64,000 nt of DNA, taken from the NCBI RefSeq assembly GCF_916858655.1, contig NZ_CAKASL010000001.1, forward strand, positions 620,001 to 684,000. The letters run 5' to 3'. Both the position numbers and the translations under genes were made by a program. This stretch comes from Aeromicrobium sp. Leaf350. Its GTDB lineage: Bacteria > Actinomycetota > Actinomycetes > Propionibacteriales > Nocardioidaceae. The notes below the pieces were generated by a model. It saw only the letters and a program-made list of their open reading frames with translations, did not search any database and had not been told where the DNA came from. Positions 1-8,972 of the stretch are shown one piece after another (the stretch's first letter is position 1; every line of letters begins with the position of its first letter).

Positions 1-1
1 G

Positions 2-751
2 TGCGGCGTCGCGCTCGGGCTCGCCGACGTCGCAGGACTCGGACTCGACCGCGCCGTCGTCGCCGCCGTCGCGCAGCACGCCGAGAGCGGGTTCGTGGGC
101 GTCCCGGTCGGACGCATGGACCAGCTCGCCGTCCTGCTCGGCCAGGCCGGGCACGCCGTGCTGATCGACCACCGCCCCGACCCGCCGACCACCACCGACG
201 TCGTGCTCGACCCGGGAGCCGACGGGCTCGCGCTGGCACTCATCGACACGCGGGTGCACCACGCGCTCGCGGCAGGCGAGTACGCGGCACGCCGGGAGGA
301 GTGCGGCGCTGCTGCGGCCGAGCTGGGCCTCGAGCACCTGGCGGCCGCCCCCGTCGACGCGGTCTTCCGCCTGAGCGACCCGACGCTGGTCAAGCGCACC
401 CGCCACGTCATCACCGAGACCACCCGCGTGCGCGGCGCGGTCAAGGCGCTGAGCATCGGGGCCTGGTCGCAGCTCGGCGGGATGCTCACGTCGTCGCACG
501 AGTCGCTGCGCGACGACTTCGAGGTGAGCTGCCCCGAGCTGGACCTCGCGGTCGAGGTCGCGCTCGAGCACGGCGCGCTCGGGGCACGGCTGACGGGCGG
601 AGGCTTCGGGGGCAGCGTGGTCGCCCTGGTGCCCGCCGACCGCGCGGCCGCCATGGCCACCGCCGTCAAGGAGGCCTTCGTCGGTCGCACGTGGGCCGCG
701 CCGGTCGTGGCTCCGGTCCGGCCCTCCGCTGGTGCCAGACTGGTCCCGTGA
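2..751 (+). CDS. galK: galactokinase, C-terminal part (5' end outside window)
   Basis: This is the last 249 residues of a galactokinase, a GHMP-family kinase that phosphorylates galactose at C1 in the Leloir pathway. The frame is open from base 2, so the N-terminal galactose-binding and ATP-loop motifs lie outside the window. What is visible is the segment GVPVGRMDQ, which carries the family's catalytic aspartate, and near the end RLTGGGFGGSVVAL, the glycine-rich third GHMP motif. Complete galactokinases run to about 380-400 residues, so roughly 60% is present. The TGA stop overlaps the GTG start of pheA. Confidence 0.93.
   Translation, partial: CGVALGLADVAGLGLDRAVVAAVAQHAESGFVGVPVGRMDQLAVLLGQAGHAVLIDHRPDPPTTTDVVLDPGADGLALALIDTRVHHALAAGEYAARREECGAAAAELGLEHLAAAPVDAVFRLSDPTLVKRTRHVITETTRVRGAVKALSIGAWSQLGGMLTSSHESLRDDFEVSCPELDLAVEVALEHGALGARLTGGGFGGSVVALVPADRAAAMATAVKEAFVGRTWAAPVVAPVRPSAGARLVP
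736..741 (+). promoter_or_regulatory. candidate -10 element, leaderless pheA
   Basis: CAGACT lies inside the galK 3' end, exactly six bases before the pheA GTG start. No Shine-Dalgarno sequence is visible, which fits a leaderless transcript. Confidence 0.4.
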
Positions 752-1602
752 CTTCCAGCCCCGGCCACCGCCGCATCGCCTACCAGGGCGAGCCCGGAGC
801 CAACTCCCACATCGTCTGCCAGCAGCACTACCCCGAGCTCGAGGCCATCGCCTGCGCCTCGTTCGAGGACGTGTTCGCGGCGGTGCGCTCGGGCGAGGCC
901 GACCTGGCGATGATCCCGATCGACAACACGATCGCGGGCCGGGTGGCCGACATCCACCACTTCCTGCCCGACTCGGGGCTCCACATCGTCGCGGAGCACT
1001 TCCTGCGCATCCAGTTCCACCTGATGGCGGTGCCGGGCGCCAGCCTGGAGTCGATCCGCACGGTGCACAGCCACGTGCACGCGCTCGGTCAGTGCCGTCG
1101 CATCATCGGCCGGCTCGGCCTCACGACCGTGATCTCGGGCGACACCGCCGGCGCGGCCCGTGAGATCGCGGACGCCGCCGACCCCACGCAGGCGGCGATC
1201 GCCCCGCCGCTGGCTGCCGACATCTACGGCCTCGAGGTGCTCGCGTCCGACGTCGAGGACGAGGACCACAACACGACGCGCTTCGTCGTGCTGTCGCGCG
1301 AGGCCGTCGTGCCGGTCGCCGGGTCCGGACCGGTCGTCACGACCTTCGTGTTCAACGTCCGCAACCTCCCGGCGGCGCTGTACAAGGCGCTCGGCGGCTT
1401 CGCCACGAACGGCGTCAACATGACGAAGCTCGAGTCGTACATGGTCGGCGGCGCGTTCGCGGCGACCCAGTTCCTCGCCGAGGTCGACGGCCATCCCGAC
1501 GACCCGGGCCTGGCGCGGGCGCTGGAGGAGCTGACGTTCTTCACGACCGACGTCCGCGTGCTCGGCGTCTACCCCGCCGATGCCTCGCGGGCGACCCGCT
1601 GA
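748..1602 (+). CDS. pheA: prephenate dehydratase
   Basis: It converts prephenate to phenylpyruvate in phenylalanine synthesis. The 284-residue protein has the stand-alone dehydratase layout: a periplasmic-binding-like catalytic domain (about residues 8-185) beginning AYQGEPGANSH and containing the HNTTRFVVLSR segment with the TRF catalytic threonine, then a C-terminal ACT domain (about 195-275; FNVRNLPAALYKALGGF and KLESYM) that binds phenylalanine for feedback control. No chorismate mutase domain is present. The GTG start was chosen because it matches the family N-terminus, overlaps the galK stop by GTGA and sits six bases after CAGACT. Confidence 0.95.
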   Translation: MTSSPGHRRIAYQGEPGANSHIVCQQHYPELEAIACASFEDVFAAVRSGEADLAMIPIDNTIAGRVADIHHFLPDSGLHIVAEHFLRIQFHLMAVPGASLESIRTVHSHVHALGQCRRIIGRLGLTTVISGDTAGAAREIADAADPTQAAIAPPLAADIYGLEVLASDVEDEDHNTTRFVVLSREAVVPVAGSGPVVTTFVFNVRNLPAALYKALGGFATNGVNMTKLESYMVGGAFAATQFLAEVDGHPDDPGLARALEELTFFTTDVRVLGVYPADASRATR

Positions 1603-1609
1603 TCCCGGT

Positions 1610-2737
1610 ATGAGCGAGCTCGCCTGGCCGCTGAGCGTGCCGGTCCTCAGCGACGGCACCGTGACGCTACGCGCCCACACCCCTGCCGACCTCGACGCGA
1701 TGCTCGAGACCGCGACCGATCCCGAGATGGTGCGCTGGACGTCCGTGCCCAACCCGTACGACCGGTCCCACGCCAAGCGCTTCCTGAGCGACGTCGTCGC
1801 GGCCGGCTGGGACTCCGGCGCACACCTCATGTGGGCGATCGAGGTGCTCGACGAGAACGGACACAGCCGCTTCGCCGGCGACGTCGCCGTGCGCGGACGC
1901 GGCGTCTCCGACATCGGCTTCTCCCTGCACCCCGAGGCCCGCGGCCAGGGCGTGATGACCGCGGCCGTGCGGCTCGCGGTCCAGCACTGCTTCGACTCCG
2001 GCTTCAGCGAGGCCGTGCAGTGGAAGGCCCACGTCGGCAACCTCGCGTCTCTGCGCGTCGCCCACGCGTGCGGCTTCCGCCTCATCGCCGAGGTGCCCTC
2101 GCTGCTCTTCGAGCGAGGCCGCGCGATCGACGGGTGGCTCGGCGTGCTGACCTTCGGCGACCTGATGTTCGCCCGCCAGCCCTGGCGCGGACGTGAGGTG
2201 CTGGACGTCAGGACCCGGTCCGGGCGTGACCTGGTGCTGCGGGAGGCCACCCTCGACGACGTCCCGCGGCTGGCGGAGGCTCTGTCCGACGCCGAGACCC
2301 AGCGCTGGCTGGTCGACATGCCTCGCGACGAGGCGGGCACCCGCACGGCCGTGGCCCGGTGGTGGTGGCGCGCTGCGACCGGCCAGGTCGCGACCTGGGT
2401 CGTCGCGGACGCCGGCACCGACGACGCACTCGGCGAGATCTGCGTGATGGACCTGCACGGCCTCGACCCCACGAGCGGCGAGATCGGGTACGCCCTGCAC
2501 CCCGACGCCCGCGGCCACGGGGTGCTGCGGGCGGCGCTGCCCGCCGTGCTCGACCACTCCTTCTCCCCCGCCGGGCTCCGGCGTCGCCGCATCACGGCCG
2601 CAGCGGCCGAGGGCAACGAGGCCAGCCTCGCGATCCTGCGGGGGGCCGGATTCGTGCCCACGGGCCGGCAGACCGCGGCCGAGCCGCTCGGCGACGGCAC
2701 CTATGCCGACCTGCACGAGCTCGAGCTCCTCCGCTGA
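1610..2737 (+). CDS. tandem GNAT-family N-acetyltransferase
   Basis: This 375-residue protein has two complete RimJ/RimL-type GNAT domains in a row. The first (about 8-190) carries the acetyl-CoA loop HPEARGQG, followed by the NLASLRVAHACGF helix typical of ribosomal-protein or small-molecule acetyltransferases. The second (about 200-375) has HPDARGHG and NEASLAILRGAGF. Both pyrophosphate-binding loops look intact, so both halves could be active. The substrate cannot be told from sequence. The ATG at 1610 is preferred over an upstream in-frame ATG inside pheA because MSELAWPL leads directly into the first domain's opening strand. It lies 7 bases after pheA, probably co-transcribed. Confidence 0.85.
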   Translation: MSELAWPLSVPVLSDGTVTLRAHTPADLDAMLETATDPEMVRWTSVPNPYDRSHAKRFLSDVVAAGWDSGAHLMWAIEVLDENGHSRFAGDVAVRGRGVSDIGFSLHPEARGQGVMTAAVRLAVQHCFDSGFSEAVQWKAHVGNLASLRVAHACGFRLIAEVPSLLFERGRAIDGWLGVLTFGDLMFARQPWRGREVLDVRTRSGRDLVLREATLDDVPRLAEALSDAETQRWLVDMPRDEAGTRTAVARWWWRAATGQVATWVVADAGTDDALGEICVMDLHGLDPTSGEIGYALHPDARGHGVLRAALPAVLDHSFSPAGLRRRRITAAAAEGNEASLAILRGAGFVPTGRQTAAEPLGDGTYADLHELELLR

Positions 2738-2778
2738 CCGACGCCGCGTGCACCGACGCGTGCTGTGACCAGGACAAC

Positions 2779-2797
2779 TGGTTGCCGATGGCAATCA
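2779..2797 (+). promoter_or_regulatory. inverted repeat, possible operator of MFS exporter
   Basis: TGGTTGCC-GAT-GGCAATCA pairs at 7 of 8 positions. It lies 17 bases upstream of the candidate -10 (CACTAT, 2814-2819), so a bound repressor would cover the -35 zone. No regulator gene is adjacent. Confidence 0.4.
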
Positions 2798-2813
2798 TGT
2801 CGGTCCGACGCGC

Positions 2814-2819
2814 CACTAT
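2814..2819 (+). promoter_or_regulatory. candidate -10 element, leaderless MFS gene
   Basis: CACTAT followed by six bases and then the ATG at 2826. Confidence 0.4.
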
Positions 2820-2825
2820 GGGGAC

Positions 2826-4358
2826 ATGACTTCCTCCACCCCCGACACCACACCGGCCGCGACCGGCACGGGGCTCCCGGACGACTACCGCCCGTGGCCC
2901 GCCCTGTGGGCCATGGTCATCGGCTTCTTCATGATCCTGCTCGACAACACGATCGTGTCGGTCGCGACGCCCGACATCATCCGTGAGCTCGGCACCGACT
3001 TCACCAACGGCATCTGGGTCACGAGCGCCTACCTGCTCGCCTACGCCGTGCCCCTGCTCATCACGGGCCGTCTCGGCGACCGGTTCGGGCCGAAGAACGT
3101 CTACCTGATCGGCCTGGTCATCTTCACGCTCGCGTCGCTGTGGTGCGGGCTCACCGGGTCGATCGAGGGCCTCATCGTCGCTCGCGTCGTGCAGGGTTTC
3201 GGCGCCGCGCTCATGACCCCGCAGACCATGGCGGTCATCACCCGCACGTTCCCCGCTGCCAACCGCGGCAGCGCGATGGCGCTCTGGGGCGCCACGGCCG
3301 GCGTCGCCACGCTGGTCGGCCCCATCCTCGGCGGCGTGCTCGTCGACCTCGCGGGCTGGGAGTGGATCTTCATCATCAACGTGCCGGTCGGCGTCATCGG
3401 CTTCGTGCTCGCGGTCCGGCTCGTGCCGGTGCTGCCGACCCACACCCGCAGCTTCGACCTCGTCGGTGTCGCGCTCAGCGCGATCGGCATGTTCCTGCTC
3501 GTGTTCGGCATCCAGGAGGGCGAGAAGTACGACTGGGGCCAGATCGACGGGTTCCTCAGCGTTCCGCTGCTGATCGGCGGCGGCGTCCTCGTGCTCGCCG
3601 TCTTCTTCTGGTGGCAGACCCGCGTGCGCACCGAGCCGCTCGTGCCGCTGAGCCTGTTCCGCGACCGCAACTTCGCCGTGGCCAACATCGGCATCGCCCT
3701 GATCTCGGCCGCGATCACGGCCATGGCGCTGCCGTTCATGTTCTACGCGCAGGGTGCCCGCGGCTGGAGCCCGATCCAGGCGGGCCTGTTCATGCTGCCG
3801 ATGGCGATCGTGCTGATCGCCCTGTCGCCCTACGTCGGACGCCTCGTCGACACCGTGCACCCCCGCACCATCACCCTCGTCGGGTTCTCGACCGCGGCCG
3901 TGGCCATGGCCTGGACGGGGATGCTCATCGACGTCGACACCCCGGCCTGGCAGCTGCTCGTCCCGATGGCGTTGTTCGGCGTCTCCAACGCGTGCCTCTG
4001 GGCACCCCACGGCGCCACGGCGACCCGCAACCTGCCGATGTCGGCGGCCGGCGCCGGTGCCGGGGTCTACAACACGACCCGCCAGGTGGCCGCCGCGCTG
4101 GGCAGCGCCGCCATCGCGTCCCTGATCGGGGCCCGCCTGTCGGCCAACGGGCTCGACGGCGGCGCGGAGTCGTTCCAGGCCGCCGGGGGCTCCATGCCGG
4201 CGCAGGTGCAGGGGCCCTTCGCGCAGGCGATGGCGGAGGCCTACTGGCTCCCGGTGGCGTGCTTCACGATCGGCATCGTGGTGGTGCTCTTCTTCCGTGC
4301 GCCGAACCACGACCGCGAGCCGGCCGTCGACACCGAGCGGGTGACGTCGGCCGACTGA
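2826..4358 (+). CDS. MFS drug:H+ antiporter, DHA2 family (EmrB/QacA type)
   Basis: This 510-residue integral membrane protein has the length and about 14 hydrophobic spans of the DHA2 family, which exports drugs and other hydrophobic compounds using the proton gradient. TM1 carries the family signature DNTIVSVATPDI with its conserved Asp. The first cytoplasmic loop has motif A (GRLGDRFGPKNVYLIG), and the fifth span has a motif-C-like glycine and proline run (GATAGVATLVGPILGG). The C-terminus is short and hydrophilic. It is preceded by an operator-like inverted repeat, so it is probably repressed until an inducer appears. The substrate is unknown. It is transcribed alone, with DedA following after its own promoter. 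Confidence 0.9.
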   Translation: MTSSTPDTTPAATGTGLPDDYRPWPALWAMVIGFFMILLDNTIVSVATPDIIRELGTDFTNGIWVTSAYLLAYAVPLLITGRLGDRFGPKNVYLIGLVIFTLASLWCGLTGSIEGLIVARVVQGFGAALMTPQTMAVITRTFPAANRGSAMALWGATAGVATLVGPILGGVLVDLAGWEWIFIINVPVGVIGFVLAVRLVPVLPTHTRSFDLVGVALSAIGMFLLVFGIQEGEKYDWGQIDGFLSVPLLIGGGVLVLAVFFWWQTRVRTEPLVPLSLFRDRNFAVANIGIALISAAITAMALPFMFYAQGARGWSPIQAGLFMLPMAIVLIALSPYVGRLVDTVHPRTITLVGFSTAAVAMAWTGMLIDVDTPAWQLLVPMALFGVSNACLWAPHGATATRNLPMSAAGAGAGVYNTTRQVAAALGSAAIASLIGARLSANGLDGGAESFQAAGGSMPAQVQGPFAQAMAEAYWLPVACFTIGIVVVLFFRAPNHDREPAVDTERVTSAD

Positions 4359-4386
4359 CCGTCGGGCCGGGTTCACGGCGACCCCC

Positions 4387-4392
4387 TAGGCT
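4387..4392 (+). promoter_or_regulatory. -10 element, leaderless DedA gene
   Basis: TAGGCT, then GCACGC, then the GTG start at 4399. No ribosome binding site is present. Confidence 0.55.
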
Positions 4393-4398
4393 GCACGC

Positions 4399-5046
4399 GT
4401 GGGGGACCTACTCGATCAGATCAACGACTTCGCGATCGACCTGGGTGGGTCGGAGTGGGTCTACCTGGCGCTGTTCGCCTTCGCCGCGATCGATGCGATC
4501 TTCCCGCCGCTGCCCAGCGAGTCCGTCGTCGTGGCTCTCGCCGCGATCGGCGCCAGCACGGGTGAGCCCGACCTGGTGCTGCTGGGTCTCGCGGCCGGCC
4601 TCGGGGCGTTCGTCGGCGACAACATCACCTTCCACGTCGGCCGTGCCGTCGGCGTCGAGCGTTTCCACCCCGACCGGAGACCGAGGCTCGGCAAGGCGAT
4701 CCACCGGGCGCGGTACGAGCTGGACCGTCGCGCGGCCATCCTGATCCTGACGGCGCGCTACATCCCCGTCGGCCGGGTCGCGGTCAACCTCACAGCCGGT
4801 GCGACGGGCTTTCCCCGCAAGCGCTTCGTCCCGCTCAGCGCCCTGGGTGCCGCCTCGTGGGCCACCTACTCCGTCCTGATCGGCGTGGTGGCCGGCACCT
4901 GGGTCAAGGAGAACCCGCTGCTCGGCGCTGTCGTGGCCGTCACCATCGCCGCGATCGTCGGCTACCTGATCGACCGCGTCCTCCAGCGCAAGCACCGCAA
5001 GGACGAGGCCGCCGCCGAGGACCTCGACCCCGATCCGGCCGCCTGA
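4399..5046 (+). CDS. DedA/SNARE-associated (VTT) family membrane protein
   Basis: The 215-residue protein has the DedA pattern: an N-terminal re-entrant segment with FPPLPSESVVVALAAIG (the conserved P-x-x-P-S-E acidic site), GDNITFHVGRAVG, and later RYIPVGRVAVNLTAGATGFPRKRF with the two functionally essential arginines. It ends in a long TM helix and a charged tail rich in Lys, Glu and Asp. DedA proteins move or flip undecaprenyl phosphate or other phospholipids and affect membrane potential and drug tolerance; which lipid is served here is not visible. The GTG start was chosen because it lies six bases after a TAGGCT element. Confidence 0.9.
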   Translation: MGDLLDQINDFAIDLGGSEWVYLALFAFAAIDAIFPPLPSESVVVALAAIGASTGEPDLVLLGLAAGLGAFVGDNITFHVGRAVGVERFHPDRRPRLGKAIHRARYELDRRAAILILTARYIPVGRVAVNLTAGATGFPRKRFVPLSALGAASWATYSVLIGVVAGTWVKENPLLGAVVAVTIAAIVGYLIDRVLQRKHRKDEAAAEDLDPDPAA

Positions 5047-5108
5047 CCTCGACTCGCCCGCCCGGCGCCGTCTCAAGCCTTGTCGTTTTGTCCCACATCG
5101 TGAGATCT

Positions 5109-5138
5109 GTCAGCAGGTCGCTCAGGGACGCCTAGATT
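5109..5138 (+). promoter_or_regulatory. candidate promoter of the sulfate ABC operon
   Basis: TGTCAG (5109-5114) and TAGATT (5133-5138) are separated by 18 bases, giving a leader of about 45 bases before the binding-protein ATG, which has a GAAGGA ribosome site. No riboswitch fold was recognised. Confidence 0.4.
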
Positions 5139-5188
5139 CTCCGGGAGCCGACGCCGATCCGAGGCGCCGACGACCGAAGGATCCCACC

Positions 5189-6232
5189 ATGAGCCTGAAC
5201 CGACGCACCCGTCGCACCGCCGTCGCGGCCGCCACCGCGGCCCTGCTGACGCTCGGCGCCTGCGCCAGCGCGGGAGGTGGCAGCGGCGACGGCGACAAGG
5301 AGGTCGTCGACCTGGTCGGCTTCGCCGTCCCGGAGGCCGCGAACGAGGCCATCGAGGCCAAGTTCAACGAGACCTCGGAGGGCGAGAACATCGACATCCG
5401 CGGCTCCTACGGTCCGTCGGGCGACCAGAGCCGCAAGGTCGAGGCCGACCCGGAGATCGCCGACTACGTGCACTTCTCCCTCGAGGGCGACGTCGATCGC
5501 CTCGTGAAGGCCGGCCTGGTCGACGAGGGCTGGAAGGACAACGAGAACGAGGGCATCGTCTCGCGCTCCGTCGTCGTGCTGGTGGTGCCCGAGGGCAACC
5601 CCGGCAACATCCAGGGCTGGGACGACCTCGCCCGCGAGGGCGTCTCGATCGTGACGCCCGACCCGGACTCCTCTGGCGCCGCGCGCTGGAACATCCTCGG
5701 TGCCTACGGCCACGCGATCGCCGAGGGCAAGACCGAGCAGGAGGCGAACGACTTCCTCGTCAGCGTGTTCCGCAACGTCGACCAGTGGGCCGCCAGCGGC
5801 CGCGAGGCCACCACGGCCTTCGACACCGGCGAGTACGACGTGCTGATCAGCTACGAGAACGAGGCCATCCTGGCCCGCCAGAACGACAAGGCGTACGACT
5901 ACATCGTCCCGGACGACACCCTGCTCATCGAGAACCCCGGAACGGTCCTGATCGACGCCCCCGAGGCGGCGACGACCTGGCTGGACTTCGTCCTCAGCGA
6001 CGAGGGTCAGACCGAGTTCGTCAAGAAGGGCTTCCGCCCCGTCGACGACGAGCTGGACCTGGACGGCATCGAGGTCGAGGGCGCCAACGATCCCTCCGAC
6101 CCGTTCCCGACTCCCGCGACGCTCCTCACGATCGCCGACGACTTCGGCGGCTGGGACGCGGCCAACGCGAAGTTCTTCGCCGAGGAGAACGGCCTCATCA
6201 AGCAGCTGCGTGACCAGGCTGCCCAGGGGTGA
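5189..6232 (+). CDS. sulfate/thiosulfate ABC transporter substrate-binding lipoprotein
   Basis: This is a secreted, lipid-anchored binding protein that delivers sulfate (or thiosulfate) to the CysTWA importer encoded directly downstream. A twin-arginine-flanked signal peptide runs to the lipobox LTLGAC, with the acylated cysteine at residue 25. The mature part follows the Sbp/CysP fold: GSYGPSGDQSRKVEADPEIADYVHFSLEGDV near the start, WDDLAREGVSIVTPDPDSSGAARWNILGAYG with the oxyanion-binding DSSGAARW segment, and EYDVLISYENEA. It is 347 residues, close to family size. Its stop overlaps the cysT start. It heads a four-gene operon. Confidence 0.93.
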   Translation: MSLNRRTRRTAVAAATAALLTLGACASAGGGSGDGDKEVVDLVGFAVPEAANEAIEAKFNETSEGENIDIRGSYGPSGDQSRKVEADPEIADYVHFSLEGDVDRLVKAGLVDEGWKDNENEGIVSRSVVVLVVPEGNPGNIQGWDDLAREGVSIVTPDPDSSGAARWNILGAYGHAIAEGKTEQEANDFLVSVFRNVDQWAASGREATTAFDTGEYDVLISYENEAILARQNDKAYDYIVPDDTLLIENPGTVLIDAPEAATTWLDFVLSDEGQTEFVKKGFRPVDDELDLDGIEVEGANDPSDPFPTPATLLTIADDFGGWDAANAKFFAEENGLIKQLRDQAAQG

Positions 6233-7089
6233 GCACGCTCGACACCGAACGCCCTGAGCCGGCGCCCGCGCAGCCTCCACTGCGCCGGCGCCGGCCTCGG
6301 CGTTCCACCCTGACCCGCGCCTCGGGCGTCGGCCTCGGTCTGGCCGTCGTCTGGTTCAGCCTGCTCGTGCTGATCCCGCTCGCGGCCGTCGTCATCGCAG
6401 CGGCCGACGGCGGGTGGGACACCTTCGTCAACACCATCACCGACGGCGACACCGCGGCGGCGATCCGGCTGACGGTCGCCGAGGCCGCACTCGTCACGAT
6501 CGTCAACGTCGTGATGGGCACCGTGATCGCCTGGGTGCTCGTGCGCGACCGGTTCCCGGGCAAGCGCGTGCTGGAGGTCGTCATCGACCTACCGTTCGCC
6601 CTGCCCACGATCGTCGCCGGCCTCGTCCTCCTGAGCCTCTACGGCCCGGACAGCCCGGTCGGCGTCAACGTCGTGAACACGCGCCAGGGCATCTTCCTGG
6701 CGCTGCTGTTCGTGACGTTGCCGTTCGTCGTCCGCACCGTGCAGCCCGTGCTGCTCGAGCTCGACGCCGAGGTCGAGGAGGCCGCCGCGTCCCTGGGCGC
6801 CTCGCGGGCCACGACGTTCCGGCGCATCATCCTGCCGGCGCTGGCTCCCGCCATCGCCGCCGGCGCGTCGCTGGCCTTCGCCCGGGCCATCAGCGAGTTC
6901 GGCTCCCTCGTGCTGATCGCCGGCAACCAGCCGCGCAACACCGAGGTCGCCTCGCTCAAGATCCTCAAGTACATCGAGGGCGACCAGCAGGCGGCCGCCG
7001 CGTCCGTCGCCGTGCTGCTGCTCCTCGTCGCGGTCGTCGTGATCGTGGCCCTCGACCTGATCTCACGGAGGGTGGCGGCCCGTGGCTGA
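6229..7089 (+). CDS. cysT: sulfate ABC transporter permease CysT
   Basis: This 286-residue inner-membrane permease forms half of the sulfate translocation channel. It has six predicted spans and the cytoplasmic coupling EAA loop (EEAAASLGASRATTFRRIILPALAPAI, about residues 184-210) that docks on CysA. The GTG start overlaps the stop of the binding-protein gene by four bases (GTGA), and its own stop is inside the cysW start region, so translation is probably coupled. The N-terminal 30 residues are proline and arginine rich and cytoplasmic. Confidence 0.93.
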   Translation: MSTLDTERPEPAPAQPPLRRRRPRRSTLTRASGVGLGLAVVWFSLLVLIPLAAVVIAAADGGWDTFVNTITDGDTAAAIRLTVAEAALVTIVNVVMGTVIAWVLVRDRFPGKRVLEVVIDLPFALPTIVAGLVLLSLYGPDSPVGVNVVNTRQGIFLALLFVTLPFVVRTVQPVLLELDAEVEEAAASLGASRATTFRRIILPALAPAIAAGASLAFARAISEFGSLVLIAGNQPRNTEVASLKILKYIEGDQQAAAASVAVLLLLVAVVVIVALDLISRRVAARG

Positions 7090-7975
7090 CGCGATCCCCA
7101 CGCCCCTCGACGCCGGGCCCGTGCAGGAGGCGAAGCGACGCGTCCGCAGCAAGCGCGGTCCCCTGGCCTACACCCTGCGCGTCGTCGTCATCGCGTACCT
7201 GTTCTTCCTGGTCGTGTGGCCCGTGTCGGTCGTCGTGCAGCGCGCCTTCGCTCCCGTCGACGGCAAGCCGGGCGGCATCGGCCCGCTCTGGGAGCGCCTC
7301 ACCGACCCGGCCGCGATCTACGCCTTCAACCTGACGCTGACCGTCTCGTTCTGGGCCGTCGTCATCAACACGATCTTCGGCGTCGGCATCTCGATCCTGC
7401 TCGTGCGGCACCGCTTCCCGGGCCGACGCGTCCTCTCGGTGCTGATCGACCTGCCGATGAGCGTCTCCCCCGTGGTCGTCGGTCTGGCGCTCGTGCTGAC
7501 CTACAGCACGTCGCTCGGCATCTTCGGCGACGTCCTGCAGGCGACCGGGCTGCGCATCATCAACTCCACGCCCGGCCTCATCATGGCCACTGCGTTCGTC
7601 AGCCTGCCGTTGGTGATCCGTGAGGTCATTCCCGTGCTCGAGGAGGTCGGCGACGACGCCGAGACCGCCGCGAAGAGCCTGGGCGCCAACGGCTGGCAGG
7701 CGTTCTGGCGCATCACGCTGCCCACCATCAAGTGGGCCGTGGTCTACGGCGTCGTGCTGAGCGCCGCACGGGCCATCGGCGAGTACGGCGCGGTCCGCAT
7801 CGTCAGCCGTGGAGCCGAGTTCAACGGCGAGACCGCCACCCTGCTCATCCAGAACGAGTACGGCGCCTTCAACGAGGCCGCGGCCTACGCCGCCGCGTTC
7901 GTGCTCGTCGTGCTGGCCGTCCTGGCCCTCGTCGTCATCACCGTCATCCGACCGCAGGAGTCGCACCGATCATGA
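7082..7975 (+). CDS. cysW: sulfate ABC transporter permease CysW
   Basis: This is the second permease subunit, 297 residues and six predicted spans, with the EAA coupling loop [27 protein letters not shown] (about 201-227). The segments [18 protein letters not shown] and [15 protein letters not shown] are typical of CysW. The GTG start at 7082 overlaps the cysT stop by 8 bases. A 25-base gap separates it from cysA. Confidence 0.93.
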   Translation: MADAIPTPLDAGPVQEAKRRVRSKRGPLAYTLRVVVIAYLFFLVVWPVSVVVQRAFAPVDGKPGGIGPLWERLTDPAAIYAFNLTLTVSFWAVVINTIFGVGISILLVRHRFPGRRVLSVLIDLPMSVSPVVVGLALVLTYSTSLGIFGDVLQATGLRIINSTPGLIMATAFVSLPLVIREVIPVLEEVGDDAETAAKSLGANGWQAFWRITLPTIKWAVVYGVVLSAARAIGEYGAVRIVSRGAEFNGETATLLIQNEYGAFNEAAAYAAAFVLVVLAVLALVVITVIRPQESHRS

Positions 7976-8000
7976 GGAACTCGTTCGTGAGGAAGCAGCC

Positions 8001-8972
8001 ATGAGCATCGAGATCGAGGGCGTCAACAAGTTCTTCGGGGACTTCGCGGCGCTGACCGACATCAACCTGACGATCCCGACCGGTCAGCTGACCGCCCTGC
8101 TCGGCCCGAGCGGCGGCGGCAAGTCGACCCTCCTGCGCGTCATCGCCGGGCTCGAGGAGGCCGACACCGGCCGGGTCACGATCGAGGGCAATGATGCGAC
8201 CTCGCTGCCCGTGCAGAAGCGCAACGTCGGCTTCGTGTTCCAGCACTACGCCGCGTTCAAGCACCTCAGCGTGCGGCGCAACATCGCCTTCGGGCTCGAG
8301 ATCCGCAAGCGCCCCAAGGCCGAGGTCAACGCGAAGGTCGAGGAGCTGCTCGAGCTCGTCCACCTGACGCAGTGGGGCGACCGCAAGCCCGCGCAGCTCT
8401 CGGGTGGTCAGCGCCAGCGCATGGCGCTCGCCCGGGCCCTCGCGATCGAGCCGAGCGTGCTGCTGCTCGACGAGCCCTTCGGCGCGCTCGACGCCAAGGT
8501 GCGCAAGGAGCTGCGCGACTGGCTGCGCCGGTTGCACGACGAGGTCCACGTGACGACCGTGTTCGTGACGCACGATCAAGAGGAGGCCCTCGAGGTCGCC
8601 GACCAGATCGTCGTCATCAACGACGGCAAGATCGAGCAGATCGGCACCCCCGACGACCTGTACGACCGGCCGGCGAGCGAGTTCGTGCTGAGCTTCCTCG
8701 GACCCGTCACGCGGCTCGGCGGCGACCTGATCCGTCCGCACGACATCGAGATCTCCCGCTACGAGCAGGCCTCCACCGCCGCCGGACCCATCACCCGGTG
8801 GACGCGAGTCGGCTTCGAGGTGCGCCTCGAGATCACGCCCGACGACGCATTGCACCCCGAGCCGGTGCAGGTCGCGCTGACCCGGACGGAGGCGCGGGCG
8901 CTCGACCTCAACCTCGGCGACCGCGTGTGGCTGCGCCCGGCGGTGGGCGCTCAGTCGGTGATCAGCGGCTGA
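8001..8972 (+). CDS. cysA: sulfate ABC transporter ATP-binding protein CysA
   Basis: This 323-residue ATPase drives sulfate import. Visible motifs: Walker [10 protein letters not shown] (35-43), Q-loop Q81, ABC signature LSGGQRQR (133-140), Walker [13 protein letters not shown] (153-164) and the switch histidine H191 in THDQEE. The last 90 residues form a TOBE-like regulatory tail ([15 protein letters not shown]). The ATG at 8001 follows a GAGGAA ribosome site; longer readings into cysW are not supported. Its 3' end overlaps the convergent exporter gene by 11 bases. Confidence 0.93.
   Translation: MSIEIEGVNKFFGDFAALTDINLTIPTGQLTALLGPSGGGKSTLLRVIAGLEEADTGRVTIEGNDATSLPVQKRNVGFVFQHYAAFKHLSVRRNIAFGLEIRKRPKAEVNAKVEELLELVHLTQWGDRKPAQLSGGQRQRMALARALAIEPSVLLLDEPFGALDAKVRKELRDWLRRLHDEVHVTTVFVTHDQEEALEVADQIVVINDGKIEQIGTPDDLYDRPASEFVLSFLGPVTRLGGDLIRPHDIEISRYEQASTAAGPITRWTRVGFEVRLEITPDDALHPEPVQVALTRTEARALDLNLGDRVWLRPAVGAQSVISG

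Noticed and set aside
732-1163. Alternative frame inside pheA
   Set aside because: Arg/Pro-rich out-of-frame translation; pheA has complete catalytic and ACT motifs.
5047-5188. Riboswitch before the sulfate transporter
   Set aside because: The spacer is 140 bases with a plausible promoter in its middle, leaving only about 45 bases of leader and no SAM or cobalamin motif.
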